From Rutstroemia sp. NJR-2017a BVV2 (Eukaryota > Ascomycota > Leotiomycetes > Helotiales > Rutstroemiaceae), in contig NJPS01000026.1 in NCBI GenBank assembly GCA_002946415.1, forward strand, positions 310,001 to 374,000: DNA of 64,000 nucleotides, given 5' to 3'. The notes under the pieces are model-generated. The model was given only the letters and a program-made list of their open reading frames with translations, was not told the origin of the DNA and searched no databases. The position numbers and the translations under genes were made by a program. This document shows, in pieces, positions 1-11,090 of this stretch. Each line of letters begins with the position of its first letter. Position 1 is the first letter of the stretch.

Positions 1-1555
1 TCATGGTAAATACCCTCCGTCCCATTGATCACTACTAGCTGACTCAAATCCCAGATGGGTATCACCGGCAATCGAGCCAGCGCCTCTGACTACGATAAAG
101 ACATTCAACTTGCAAAAAGTGCCGGAATTGATGCGTTCGCACTTAACATTGGCACTGAAGGATCCACTGATACTCAACTATCCTACGCTTATGCTTCAGC
201 TGCTTCTAATAATTTCAAAGTCTTCATCTCGTTCGACTTCAACTTCTGGAGCACCAGCGCCGCTGCTGATGTTGGAGCAAAAGTTGCACAATACGCAGCT
301 CATCCTGCGCAATTGAAGGTCGATGGAAAAGTCTTTGTCTCGAGCTTTGTGGGAACCGGCGTAGATGTGGAAGTTGTGCGAACTACATCGAAAACCCCAA
401 TATTCTTCGCTCCTAACTTTACCCCGGGTGGCCCCGGTAGTTTTGCGGGACTAGATGGCGCTTTCAATTGGTTGGGTTGGCCGAATAATGGCGCGAATAG
501 AGCTCCTACTGCGGGCGCAAACTTCACGGTGGCGGCTGGGGATCAAGCGTATATTAGTGCCCTGCGAGGAAAGGACTATATTGCGCCGGTTAGTCCCTGG
601 TTCAATACTCATTATGGAGCAGAGGTCCCTTATAGCAAAAATTGGATCTTTCCAGCCGAGGGGTTGTACGCTCAGAGGTGGACGGAGATCTTGACCTTAG
701 GACCAAGGTTTGTAGAGATTGTTTCATGGAATGATTATGGTACGTTTCTTGATTTCTTCAAAAGGCAAAACTCTTGCTGACATCGCCAGGCGAGAGTCAC
801 TATGTCGGTCCTCTTGCATCACCACATGTCGACGACGGAAACTCCAAATGGACAAAGAACATGTAAGCTTTCCCTCCCATAATCTCGTCGATCTCCTAAC
901 ACAATCCAGGCCTCATGGCGGCTGGCTCCAACTGGCAATTCCCTTCATCAAAGCTTTCCACGAATCCAAAACCTCTCCCCAATCAGCCATTTCCACAGAC
1001 CAGCTGATCTACTGGTACCGGCCCAACCCACTCCCCCTTGACTGCGACTCCACCGATACGACCATGCTCCCTGCAGATAACTCCTCCGGCAACTACTACA
1101 ACGGCAAGCCCAACGGCTGGGAAACCGTCACGGACTCTGTCTTCGTCACTACACTTCTTACCTCCCCCGCAGATATCAGCGTCCTCTCCGGTAACTCCGC
1201 CTACCATTATAGTGCAGCCGCAGGCGTCTCAACGTTCACCGTACCAATGAGTGTTGGAAAGCAACAATTCGCCTTGTTGAGAAACAATAAAGCCTTTCAA
1301 TCGGCTGTGAGTAAGAGGGATGTTACGAACACGTGTGGGTGTGGGAATTATAACTTCAATGCATACGTAGGAACGGTGCCTGAGGGTGCGCCGGATGATT
1401 TAGCACCTGCGGGAATGGCGAGCTTGACGAATGGGATTAGAGTCCCGGCTTATCAGTGTCTTACGTCAGGAGCTGCTAATAGTTCGGCTCCTCTGAGGAA
1501 GAGAAGATTGAGAAGGGGTCCTTTGGCGGGGTGGAAGGATTATCTTGACTTTTGA
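1..1555 (+). CDS. GH71 alpha-1,3-glucanase (mutanase), 3' part only
   Basis: This is the 3' part of a glycoside hydrolase family 71 gene; its 5' end lies outside the window. GH71 enzymes hydrolyse alpha-1,3-glucan, either in the fungus's own wall during remodelling or in other glucans. Visible exons are 1-5 (end of an upstream exon), 55-739, 790-862 and 910-1555. The introns are 6-54, 740-789 and 863-909, all GT-AG and in phase. Diagnostic segments are the early DIQLAKSAGIDAFALNIG-type stretch, SFDFNFW, the WNDYG/ESHYVGP junction rebuilt across the second intron, and WTKNMPHGGW rebuilt across the third. A C-terminal beta-rich domain with a Cys-Gly-Cys motif follows, then a basic tail. The gene converges on the methyltransferase to its right. 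Family assignment is firm; the substrate was not tested. Confidence 0.93.
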
Positions 1556-1986
1556 CTCTTTGGAGGTTGGGTGTTGTGTTTTGGAACTATGACTTTTTTG
1601 CTTTTCTAGTATATATTTGCTCTTTTTCATACAGTGTATTAGGTTCGAATTATCTTCTTTCTTGGATTGTATGGTTTTGGACATACCCGAGGTTATGGTG
1701 GCCTCTTTGGCTGGGGGCGCAGATTGCGAGTCGGAGAGGCACTGAAGCAAAAGTTTAGGAAATGTCTAGGGTTTCGACGGTGTATAAATGTCAATCCAAG
1801 TTTCCTCGTTTACAAATTACAATTGAATCTTCTCCAGACTGGGAATGGTCTCCGATTTTAAATGAAAGGTCTCATTTGCCGCTAGGACAAATGTTAGTTA
1901 AGTGATTTTCATTCATCACTGACTCCTATATATGTATACATATATAAGGCTCGCAAACGAGCGGTCTGATGTATCGAGGCGTGTCT

Positions 1987-2958
1987 CTACTTCTCCCGGG
2001 TGATGACAAATTCCATCATCAGCACATCTCTACCCATATAAGCGGTCTCCTCCGGGTCATGACCCAGCTCTTCCCAAGTCAGCAATTTTGCCTCAGTCTT
2101 AAACACATTACCCGTCCTCTCCCCAACATCATCCCACATCTTCTTCCAAGTCTCCGGAGATTGCAAGAAAGTTTTATACTGCGAGCCTTTCGGGCCGTGT
2201 ACCTCTCGCGGTACCTTCACACCAGCTTGATAGCCAATTATAAGACTACCTGGACGTGAGAGCTTGACTAATTCCACAGCAGCTTCCGTCTGGACCTCCA
2301 AAACCCATTGATGAAAAATCTGATTCACAAGAATGATGTCCATTTTTCCCTGTAAGGCTTGCAGCCCCTTGCCGGGGTGCATCATGTCTTCTTCGATCAA
2401 GTCGATCTTGAATTTGTCCGCATCGCGGAAGAATTCGTATCCAAGGTCCCAGTGGTTGACGACGTCGACCGCATGAAGACGGTCAGTAGGAGCTCCGTCT
2501 GCAATTATTTGTCGCAGTTCCTGACCTAGAAAACACCCGATATCTACGAACGTGTCTCCGTTCTGGAGTCGCGAGATGACGGTGCTGTAGGCTGGAGATC
2601 GAGTCACGAGATTATCGAGGAATCGAGCCATTCCGGTGCAGGGATATTGTCGGATGTTCCATGCTTTTTCACGCTATATATACTGGTAAGCTCCTTGTTT
2701 GTACGAAATGATGTTGGATGAGCTGGAACTTACGATGTCGTAAATGTGTTGGCGAACGTCTTCTGGGGGGATTTTACTATAGTTTTCCAGATGTTTTCGA
2801 AACTGCCGTAGCACAAGTGCTTGTTAAATAGTGATCAATGTTTGAAATAGCCCAGTGCTCACCTCAGGAGTGATCCTATGGTCAATATTTTCGAGCCACC
2901 ATGCGTACTCCTTACTACGCGGGACAGTGACCATGGGATCAGAAGTCTTGGTCGCCAT
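1987..2958 (-). CDS. SAM-dependent methyltransferase, AusD-like
   Basis: Class I SAM-dependent methyltransferase of about 283 residues, built from three exons: 2958-2863, 2802-2734 and 2673-1987. All junctions are GT-AG and in phase 0. Motif I is VDIGC followed by FLGQELR, starting near residue 98, and HWDLGYEFF fits the motif II region. The junction HIYDI/REKAW and the YPCTG element match the fungal family that includes AusD of the austinol pathway, whose members often methylate carboxyl or hydroxyl groups of polyketide or meroterpenoid intermediates. The start at 2958 was chosen because exon 1 supplies the expected N-terminus (EYAWWLENIDHRI). The in-frame ATG at 2631 is internal. No synthase, P450 or transporter lies nearby, so a role in secondary metabolism is only inferred from the family. 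Confidence 0.88.
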
Positions 2959-3851
2959 GATATCAGATAACAGAGGCTAGCTCGTGCCCGAATGGCAGCA
3001 AAAATTATGGGATCTGAGACTGCAGCGCGGAGAAGAGTCTTGTGCGATTAGTAGCTTGGAAAAGGGTTCACTTTTATATCTTGTATGTGCCACAATGATC
3101 TACACGGTTCTATTCTCCAACCGTTTGCGGCGTGGTATCCAAGCGGGTCCTGGACGTTCATTCCCCACTCCCCACTGTCTCGGGACAAATGAAAGTGGGG
3201 TAGGCACAGCAAAGAGTAGCCTAGGAATTAGGGGCGCTGCTTCGCATTTAAGTGCTTATCCATCACCAGATCATCTTTGCTCTAGGAGTATCAAAGTCTG
3301 ATATTGGGTTCTTGCATAGTCTCTACGCACAACTGTCCCAGTCAACATGTTACTATTAGCTATAAATTCTCCAGCCCCTCTTTCAACTCTTCAGACAAGT
3401 GGCAATTTACTAACTGCGGCACAGCACACGCCCGAACCACTCTGCCGGCAATCCTAAGAACCAAAGATGGGGCCCCTGTCGTCCTAATTGAACGAACGAC
3501 ATGGAATTTTACGTTTGAGACCGCAATTTCGTACGAATTCCACTACAAATGTGCAAGCAAATACTGTACGAAAACCAAAATCAAGCAGTGGATTTTACTG
3601 CGTGAATCTTCTCGCCGGTGTAATTTTCGGTACTGTTGACGTCAAATTACACGAGTCCCCTGCCTCTCCGGCGTAAAAAATAACAGGCCGACAACAATAC
3701 CGCAAAGATAGTTGGACAATGAAAACATCATAATTTGTTGAATCAACCGGGATATTCATTTGACATCAGTAATTAGCAACAATATATTGTCCCAAATCGG
3801 CCTGTTTTTTCTCCCCCGGAGAGCCTGCCTAGGTTCCCGCACTCAGCGGGC
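2959..3851. other. spacer, no gene seen
   Basis: Intergenic stretch upstream of the methyltransferase start and downstream of the next minus-strand gene. Small open frames occur on the plus strand around 2984-3300 and 3304-3640, but they show no family features, splice structure or low-complexity signature of a secreted peptide. I treat the region as promoter and terminator sequence. Confidence 0.5.
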
Positions 3852-5404
3852 CTAAGCTTTCTTATCCTTCAGCAATGCAGCAACTAGCTGCAATTCCTCC
3901 TCACTAGGCATATTCACAACCATCAAATACAGCACATTCTACACCCAGCGCAAGCCTCTCGTTAGCCACACTATTTTCCAATATACACATCCAAATCAGC
4001 ACACTCACCTCATGTAACTTTCTCTTCGCACTCCTCAACGGCCCCGTCCTCTTCGTCTCCGCACCCTCCACCTTAGGCCGACCCAATCTCTCACGCCTCC
4101 TCTCTTTCCTCGCAGTACGCCCTAGATGTCCTCCCGACAAAACCGCAATAATTCCACTTCCCTGATTCACCGCATGCGCCGGATCATTCCATCTCGACGA
4201 GTATTCCATTCCCTTCCCGTCCTCTTTCGCTAGCGTCGAGTCCGGATTTTCATGCGCCTATATCCATAAAAGATTAGCTTCTATCGTCCATTCCACTAAG
4301 TACGCAACCTACAAATCTCCCCCTCGTCCTCCTATCCCTCCACTCACTAACCCAATGCCCCGCCCTCTTCATCGCATTCGTCTTCTCCTCCTCGCCCGCG
4401 CTCTCTAGCAGCGGAAACACCAGCTCCGCACTCTCCGGCATCTGCGCCTGACCGACCGTTTTCCCACTCGTCGCATGCAAGTTACTCCGCTGATGCACCT
4501 CGCGCGCTGCAACGGCGGAGAGGAGTTGTGCGTTGAGATCGATGGTCGAGATTATGGATGAGGAGTGTGGGTCAGGCTTCCAGGTCATGAGCATGGCGTA
4601 TAGGCCGTGCGGTTTGAAGAGCGTGGTGTTCATTGTGTCGAGGTATTTATTTTGGCTGTGGTGGTTTGTGGTGTGAGATTTATGTTTGTGAAGGAGGAGG
4701 GTGCACTTACGCGTTGGACATGTATGCTCGTCGGCCGGCTTCGATGCTGACGTGGACTGCGATGGCGGCTACGTGGATGATGGCGCTGGGGACAGTGGCG
4801 GCGCCGGCGGCTGCGAGGGTGCTGAGTGCGGCTGCTATGTTTACTACGTTGAAGTATGGGGAAGCCTAGAAGTGTCAGTTCCGCCCCACAGCATGCAGGA
4901 ATAAAGAGCGCAGACCTTAATCGCTCCCTCAAATCCCTTCAAGAAATCGATGAACGTCGTTTGATCAATCCCGCAATCATCCAAAACAGGCGCATAAGCT
5001 CTCACAAATCCCCTATGTTTCGAACCGGGTCTACGCTCTGGTATGATTACTGGGACAGGCAGAGCATGCAATGGTCTTGGGCTCGGTGTAGGTACTTCCG
5101 CTTGGGACTTAGTGATTTCCGCAGATATTTGATTCACATTCGTCTCGCCTTCTTCCTTGTAACTCGAAAGTTCGCATTGCGTTTCGTCGCGCAGCCAATC
5201 TCCCTCATCGTCCTCGTCGTAACTTTCGTATTCATAGTTTTCGGGATCAGGATGCTGGGCTGAGGAACCAATGGGGGCTTCGGTATTTGAAGAATCTTGA
5301 TTTTCTGCCCGAGATTGATCTTTCTTGTTTTTATAGCTAGCGTAGGCATCGGTTCCAAAGCCGATGATACTGCTGACGGCATTGGAGATTGGACGGCGAC
5401 TCAT
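3852..5404 (-). CDS. conserved fungal protein of unknown function, five exons
   Basis: Predicted protein of 440 residues from exons 5404-4916, 4865-4711, 4655-4313, 4257-4009 and 3938-3852. All introns are short GT-AG and the phases agree. The N-terminal third is charged and acidic, probably disordered. The conserved core begins at HRGFVRAYAPVLDDCGIDQ and runs through FLKGFEGAIKASPYFNVVN, an Ala/Val-rich hydrophobic helix pair, and NKYLDTMNTTLFKPHGLYAM. I recognise this core from a widespread group of ascomycete hypothetical proteins, sometimes mislabelled as FAD-binding, but I know of no function. A basic segment with RKERRRERLGR lies near the C-terminus, which ends in a short helix followed by KDKKA. 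The last intron and adjoining exon end have an 85-base copy at 5731-5815. Confidence 0.8.
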
Positions 5405-5649
5405 GATGGTGGTTTTCTTCGATGTTTCCGAATCTTAACAGCAAATCAGATAGTACTTGTATTTCAGACGTGGGAAATCAAGAGGTTTATACGTGAGCTC
5501 AGTCTTTGTGTGCCCCCGCATTCCTCCGACTTCCATATCTGTCAACCGCAGCCGTACCACTAGGAATGTGGAAACGCTGCAAAATGAAGAGACCAACTCA
5601 AACAAACGGTTGCATAAAAATCAGATGTTGAAAGGGCACTCGCCAGAAA

Positions 5650-5724
5650 ATGATATGCTCACGCGTATAGATAGTCGTCGCCTACGAACGAACTTCACGA
5701 TAGGAATCAACCAGCAGTAGGTAC
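5650..5724 (+). repeat. direct repeat, left copy
   Basis: This stretch, beginning TGATATGCTCACG and running to CAACCAGCAGTAGGTAC, recurs in the same orientation at 7637-7705. There is one 6-base gap and about ten substitutions. The two copies bound the orphan reading frame. They are much longer than a usual target-site duplication, so they more likely reflect a segmental duplication or recombination. Confidence 0.8.
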
Positions 5725-5730
5725 TTTCTA

Positions 5731-5815
5731 CAAGCATCTCGTTAGCCATACTATTTTCCAATAAACACATCCAAATCGGCACACTCACCTCATGCAACTT
5801 TCTCTTCGCACTCCT
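5731..5815 (+). repeat. 85-base copy of the intron/exon boundary of the upstream gene
   Basis: Eighty-five bases matching 3951-4035 with five substitutions and no gaps. The source covers the last intron and the end of exon 4 of the 3852-5404 gene, including the GT donor. The copy does not continue an open frame and is presumably non-functional. It sits just inside the left direct repeat, next to the orphan reading frame. Confidence 0.9.
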
Positions 5816-5905
5816 ATGTCTTGTTGGGAGAAGATATATTAACTCAACGAATTTATTCTATTGAATCTATAACTCCTTACTACTAGTATAATATCATCCC
5901 TCCAG

Positions 5906-7255
5906 TTAATCTACCATGTTGTCCTCTATAAGCTCCAAAGGAGCCTCAATTTCGCCATAGTCTAATCTATATTTCTCGGACACACTGCGAAGCCCGTTTG
6001 CCACATTGAATACTTTCGTCCAGTCTGCCTTTTGCTTCTTCGCCTTCTTAAGTTCTTCCTCTAGATCAGCAGATGCCACACGTTTTTTCTGAACACTGAT
6101 TGACGCCAGGTCACGGTCTAACTTCAGCATGTCTTTTACCATAGCCTCTTCCCTAGCCCTTCTCTCATTATCCTTCTGTGCTTTCTTTATATGCTCCAAA
6201 ACACCCTTAACAATCTCCGCTTGATGAATGTCTTTTCTTCTAATCAGATCTGTAGACCGCTGTAGCAGACTCGGTTTAGCTATCCACGATTCATAATTGT
6301 CCTCGCTATCTTCCGGTATGTTAAACCATTGGTCTATAAGACTTCTAACAACAGTCATCATCACACCACAGTAACCCTTCGAGGATGGTGGTGTTACTTT
6401 TGGGATTTCTCTGAGGTCGTTCCATAGCACTTTCGATAGTGTCCAATACAAGCGCTTTTCAATCAGGTTGTCAAGATTTGAATGTAGTAGTTCGTTTCTG
6501 TTTGAGTAGAGATGGATAACTGTGATCGCAACTTCAGCATCTAATCCGATTGCTCGTGCTGTCGTATTGATGACTCGATGTATTGGGAAGTCGGTTCGGC
6601 CAGTATAGTCTTCCAGAGGGTCTCTATTTGCATACTGATCGTACTCCTTTTGTTCCTCATTGATGAGTTTCGAGATTGCTGTCCAACGAATATTCTGTAG
6701 CTTGTGCCACCCAAGTTCTTTCATTGAGGCAGCTTTGGTTCTCAACGCCTTGCAGATTTCAGCGAAGATATCGCCGTATCTAGCGTAGAAGAGTGTCTGT
6801 TGCATTTGTAGTAACGTTTTCTTCATTTCGTCCACGGAATCGCTATTAGTGATTGCCAGGCAGCTCAAGTACTGCTGGGCGCGCTCCCAATCCCGTACGA
6901 TAGATGTATGTTCTCTTCTTATCTCTGTCAACCTCTCCAACTCATCTCCTTCAAGAACTTCGTCCGCCCCCAGTTCCAAGTCCAATAAAGATGCACAAGC
7001 TTCCTTATAATGAAGAAGCGCACGTTGTCCTAGCGGAGATAGCTTTCTTTCTTGGGTTCGCAGGACGAAGTCGGCATAGGATAACCCTTGTCGAAAATGC
7101 ATAGTAGAATAATCTTCGAAACTGGCTTTCGGCTTGGGTACTTCGGGAATGGTATCTGTATTTGAAGTGTAATCGCTTCCCAGAAGTGTTCTGGTGTCGG
7201 CACGCTTCCTCACTCGGAGAGAAGATTTGAGAGGAGACGACTTAGAGGAGTCCAT
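5906..7255 (-). CDS. orphan 449-residue protein, unrecognised
   Basis: Single-exon frame of 449 residues with an ATG start and no intron needed. I do not recognise a family. The N-terminal 50 residues are Ser/Lys/Arg-rich and probably disordered. The middle (about 60-330) is a predicted all-helical region with regularly spaced Leu/Ile. Residues about 355-420 are strongly charged (KKAQKDNERRAREEAM and LEEELKKAKKQK), giving a likely coiled coil with possible nuclear targeting sequence. No catalytic motif, signal peptide or membrane segment is visible. The gene is flanked by AT-rich DNA, by direct repeats (5650-5724 and 7637-7705) and by a copied neighbour fragment, which suggests a recently arrived or lineage-specific gene. 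The long clean frame argues that it is coding. Confidence 0.65.
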   Translation of the reverse strand: MDSSKSSPLKSSLRVRKRADTRTLLGSDYTSNTDTIPEVPKPKASFEDYSTMHFRQGLSYADFVLRTQERKLSPLGQRALLHYKEACASLLDLELGADEVLEGDELERLTEIRREHTSIVRDWERAQQYLSCLAITNSDSVDEMKKTLLQMQQTLFYARYGDIFAEICKALRTKAASMKELGWHKLQNIRWTAISKLINEEQKEYDQYANRDPLEDYTGRTDFPIHRVINTTARAIGLDAEVAITVIHLYSNRNELLHSNLDNLIEKRLYWTLSKVLWNDLREIPKVTPPSSKGYCGVMMTVVRSLIDQWFNIPEDSEDNYESWIAKPSLLQRSTDLIRRKDIHQAEIVKGVLEHIKKAQKDNERRAREEAMVKDMLKLDRDLASISVQKKRVASADLEEELKKAKKQKADWTKVFNVANGLRSVSEKYRLDYGEIEAPLELIEDNMVD

Positions 7256-7971
7256 ATCATCAGTGAGATATTATGTTGTGTTCTGAGTAGGCTCGGACAG
7301 AAGCTTTGTAACAGTGGTCTCGAGATAATTTGATTACCGGTTGATGCGACAGTGTAGTAGGAGGATCGCAAAAACTTAGAGGAGAAGGTTGTTATGAAGA
7401 AGGAGAGAAGCGGAACAAGAGAATTGAAGCAGTTTAAATATTTGTTCTGGTGAAATATATACTTTGTTCACTATCTTAGTCGCCCGAAGATACATCAAGT
7501 TTGGTACTATATTAGATCATAATGTAATATCTTCTATTTAATGAGACCAAAAGCTAAATATCCGAAACTATATAATAAATATATATTTTATTTCTAAATT
7601 ATAGTTAAGATTAGCTTCATAACTATAAGATATTTACTGATATGCTCACGTGTATAGTCGCCTATGAACGAACTTCACAATGATAGTCAACCAGCGGTAG
7701 ATACCATCTAATCCAGTAACCAGGAGAAATACATGACCAATGTAAATATTAATTTTCTTCTCTAATAGCCCATCATCATCATCACTCAGACCGCCCATCT
7801 CAATACCCCCAATCTATTAAACGCACCATCCTTACCACCATCCTCTTACATTACATCCACTTCCCTAAATCTTTCATTTTCCCACCCTAAACTCCAAAAC
7901 ATGCAATACGGATAACCAGTACTGCTTATAATCAATTTACCCCAACCCCCCCGCCTCATCCACGCCCCCTC
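7256..7971. other. AT-rich spacer with the right direct repeat
   Basis: The part around 7430-7640 is clearly AT-rich compared with neighbouring coding DNA. It ends in the right copy of the direct repeat. From 7780 onward the plus strand becomes pyrimidine-rich up to the end of the Ser/Thr-rich gene. No gene is seen. Confidence 0.55.
7637..7705 (+). repeat. direct repeat, right copy
   Basis: Right copy of the repeat at 5650-5724, same orientation. The shared core includes TGATATGCTCACG, GAACGAACTTCAC and TCAACCAGC. Confidence 0.8.
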
Positions 7972-10158
7972 CTATCCCCTAACCGTAACCGTCTCCCTCG
8001 CCGTCACCGTCGCCGTCTCCGTAACCGTCACCGCCGTGCAACCATCTCCTCCAACCGCCGTCCCTTTCGGCGGCACAATACTAAGCACCGTCTCGCTAAC
8101 CCCCTCGACTGAGCTAGTAGACGTAGCCAGTTGCGACGCAGATGCGGTAGTGAATGCCTGTGCCTGCGTTTGCACCAAAATTGCGGTTGTAGAAGATGAA
8201 GTACTACTCGATGCACCATTTTTGTGGCCGCCGCCATTTCCAATAGTGACGGGAACTATGGTCAGGACTGTGGGTGCGCCGTTTTGTTGGTTGGAGTCGG
8301 GTGTGGAGAAGCTAGATGTTACTACTGGCTGTGCGGTTTTTGTGATTTGTGTAGTTTGTACAATCTGGGTGGAAGTTGGTGAAATTATTGTGGGTTTTTG
8401 CGTGTTTTGAGTTGAAGTGGATGAAGGAGATGAAGTGGATTTCTTTTGAGTCGAAATGGTTAAAATTGAAGAGGATGAAGTGGATAGTGGTACAATCGCC
8501 GTAACCGTTACAACTGTAACTAGCGGTTCATTATCGTCCGTCGTGCTTGAGGGAGAAGCAGTTGTCTGAATGGTGACACTTTCTTGCCTCGAGGTTGACC
8601 GTGTCGACGTGGCGGATTCGCTCGTCTTCGATTCTTGTGTGGTAAATGGGATCACAGAAATCTGTGTCGTTTCGGAGCTAGCGGAGCTTGATCGCTGGGT
8701 CGACTTCACTTCTTGTGTGGAAGAGACGGCGGATGAGGCTTCCGTAGTCGAGGAGCTTGCATTCTCAGTTGTACGACTTTTCTCGCTTGATGACTCCTCG
8801 GTTTGCTTCGCAGTGGCAGAAATGGTCGTTGCAGATGCAGCCTCTATCGTTACAGAATCAGCGCTCCCAGTTGAACTCAGTAGCTCAGTCGACGATGTCT
8901 TGGTTGCCTTGGCGGTCGAAGAGATAGATGTCGTTGTTTCGGCAGTGATCGTAGGCTGGAATTTCGGGCTCGATCCTCCACTACTCTGGGCACTTCCTGC
9001 AGTCGCATTTGAGTTTATGGTATTGAACGGAGAGACAACTAGCGTAGATGATGATGCAGGAGTGGAAGAGGAAGCCGAAGTCGACGAGGAACTTTGGCCG
9101 GGTAAGGAGAACCCCTGGCTAGCCACGAAAGAGCTTCGGCTAAATGAGGGGTTGCTCTGAGTAGGCAGAGAAAATCCCTGACTTGCTGAAGAGACACGCT
9201 GGCTCGACAAAGAAGTAGTTGTATCGGATGACTTCTGTGACGTAGCACTTTCCCTGCTGGCTGAGGAACTGGATGTAATAGATGCCACAAGAGAAGACGT
9301 AATTGACGATGGTCTGTCCGAAGCATCGGACGAAACTACAGTGCCAGAAGGATCATTTCTTCCTGACGACTTCTGAGTATTTCCTGAGGAGACTACGGTT
9401 GTTTCGGAAGCTGAAGGTGGAGAGATAGTGAGTGTGAACTTTGATTCGCTCGAGCTAGCTGCACCTGACGCTTGGGTATTGGTAGCTTGTACTTGGGTTG
9501 AAGCCTCGGACTTAATAGTAGTAGATAGACTAGAAGTATCTGTCGACTTCTGGCCTTCGTTAGATGTACTTGTTGTGGATATTTTGCTTGATATACTTGT
9601 TTGGCTGGGGTTGTCTGTGCTTCGTGAGATTTGTGAAGTGCTGCCAGATGGTGACACACTGTTGGTGGCGCTCGACGAAGAGCTACTTAGTGTTGAGCTG
9701 ATTAGTGAAGAGCTGACGAGTGAAGAGCTGATGAGTGAAGAGCTGACGAGTGAAGAGCTGATGAGTGAAGAGCTGGTTGGAAGAGCACTGCTAAGTGACG
9801 AGCTACTTGATTCCGAGGCACCCGGGATAGGAGTAATTAATGTAGAGCTAACTGACGCAGAGCTAACTGATGTAGGAGCAACTGATATAGAGCTAATGAG
9901 TGTAGAGCTGCTGGAAGTAATTGCAGTTGACTCTTCTGGTAGAATAGTGATACCGATAGGAGTATGCTGTGAGCCGGTGACAATGGAATTATCGTGATGG
10001 TCTCTTACGACACTAGGCGTCGTCAGTACCGACGGTTGCATAAGGTACTAGAAGGACTGTGCTACTTACTTTCTGGAGGTTCCATTGCGCCACAACGGAC
10101 CAGCCGTACTTAAACTAGCAAAGAAAAAAGTACTTAGAATGGGCTGTGAGATCTTCAT
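7972..10158 (-). CDS. secreted Ser/Thr-rich mucin-like protein
   Basis: Two exons, 10158-10070 and 10012-7972, give about 709 residues. The first exon starts MKISQPILSTFFFASLSTAG, a plausible signal peptide. It is joined through a 57-base intron with a GTAAGT donor and an ACTGAC branch point 11 bases before the CAG-like acceptor; the phase agrees. Using only the large exon would give a start at 10041 without a secretion signal. The mature protein is dominated by Ser and Thr, with short repeats of the type SSSLISSSLVSS around residues 85-115, and is probably heavily O-glycosylated. The C-terminus holds a CTAVTVTETATVT-type stretch common in fungal cell-surface proteins, but I see no hydrophobic GPI-anchor tail. 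A wall or adhesion role is inferred from composition only. Open frames on the opposite strand are shadows of the biased codons. Confidence 0.8.
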
Positions 10159-11090
10159 GATATTATCGATTTTCTTGCGTTTTTAAAGATTGTCGGGCCG
10201 AAGAATAGCTTTGCTCAATGTGTTTATATGAATGACCAGAGATATATGATCGACAGTGATTAACGAGCAAAAATTCAAGTCTGGAAAACAATGGAATGGT
10301 AGTAGGAGAACTAGGAAAGACAGACAGAAACGGTAAGGAAAGTAACGAAAGAATGAGCATGAAAAGATTGGCATGCTGTTACCCAAATGAAGAGCTTGGC
10401 TCTATATACGGTAGAATTTCCAGAGGCCTCATCTTGAGGGACCCGAAGCAGTGGCTCCTTAACGCTTGACAAAAACGACATACAATTAACTGGTGTACAT
10501 GGGGATAAACAAAGCACTGTAACAATCTATCAAGCATCTGTGACGGAATTCCATACCCAATCAATTAGTAGCTCATAGCAAGGAGCTCAGACATGATGCT
10601 GGCGGTTAAATTATGGTTTGTATGGAAGAGACGCTGCCGATTGGCTCCGAGCAAATTGATTGGTCAATCTCGTTCCGAGAATGATTAGCGAACACAAAAT
10701 CCAGTGGATGAAACAACAGACGCAAATATTTTCCTAGCATGTCTATACACGCGCGAAATGACAGCTTTAACTTGGAAGCGCGACCCACGCCAGTTAAATA
10801 AATGCTCCAGTCATCGTCGAGAGACCTTTAGTGCATTCAATTGCTTGGAGGCGAGACCAAAAAGTGGCCCCGCGGGACTTGAGAAGGTGCTTTGCTGCAG
10901 CTCCTAGTAGGACATCCTTGGAAAGCTCAAGACACCTCGTGGTCCAATGAAGGACTAGAGTCGCTCAAATACACGGCTTGAACTAACAATACTGGTATAT
11001 TATATATATATCATCTCGATCCTACCAGTTTTCCGGGACCCCAGTGGTCTAGATGCCGTCCATTCAGACGTACAATTCATATTCGACCCT
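10159..11090. other. spacer, no gene seen
   Basis: Promoter side of the Ser/Thr-rich gene and the 3' side of the flavin oxidase. Several short frames exist on both strands without recognisable features. Confidence 0.5.

Larger units (their letters stand above)
5405..5905. other. spacer holding the left direct repeat and a copied gene fragment
   Basis: Upstream of the 3852-5404 gene. It carries the left copy of a repeat of about 70 bases (5650-5724), then the 85-base copy of gene sequence (5731-5815), then an AT-rich stretch leading to the 3' end of the orphan frame. No gene of its own is seen. Confidence 0.6.

Noticed and set aside
1..3000. Possible secondary-metabolite cluster around the methyltransferase
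   Set aside because: No synthase, cyclase, P450, transporter or cluster regulator is visible within the window on either side.
8036..9997. Plus-strand frames of 124, 196 and 189 codons inside the Ser/Thr-rich gene
   Set aside because: They are shadows: Ser/Thr codons on the minus strand read as Val/Glu/Leu/Asp on the plus strand. They have no motifs.
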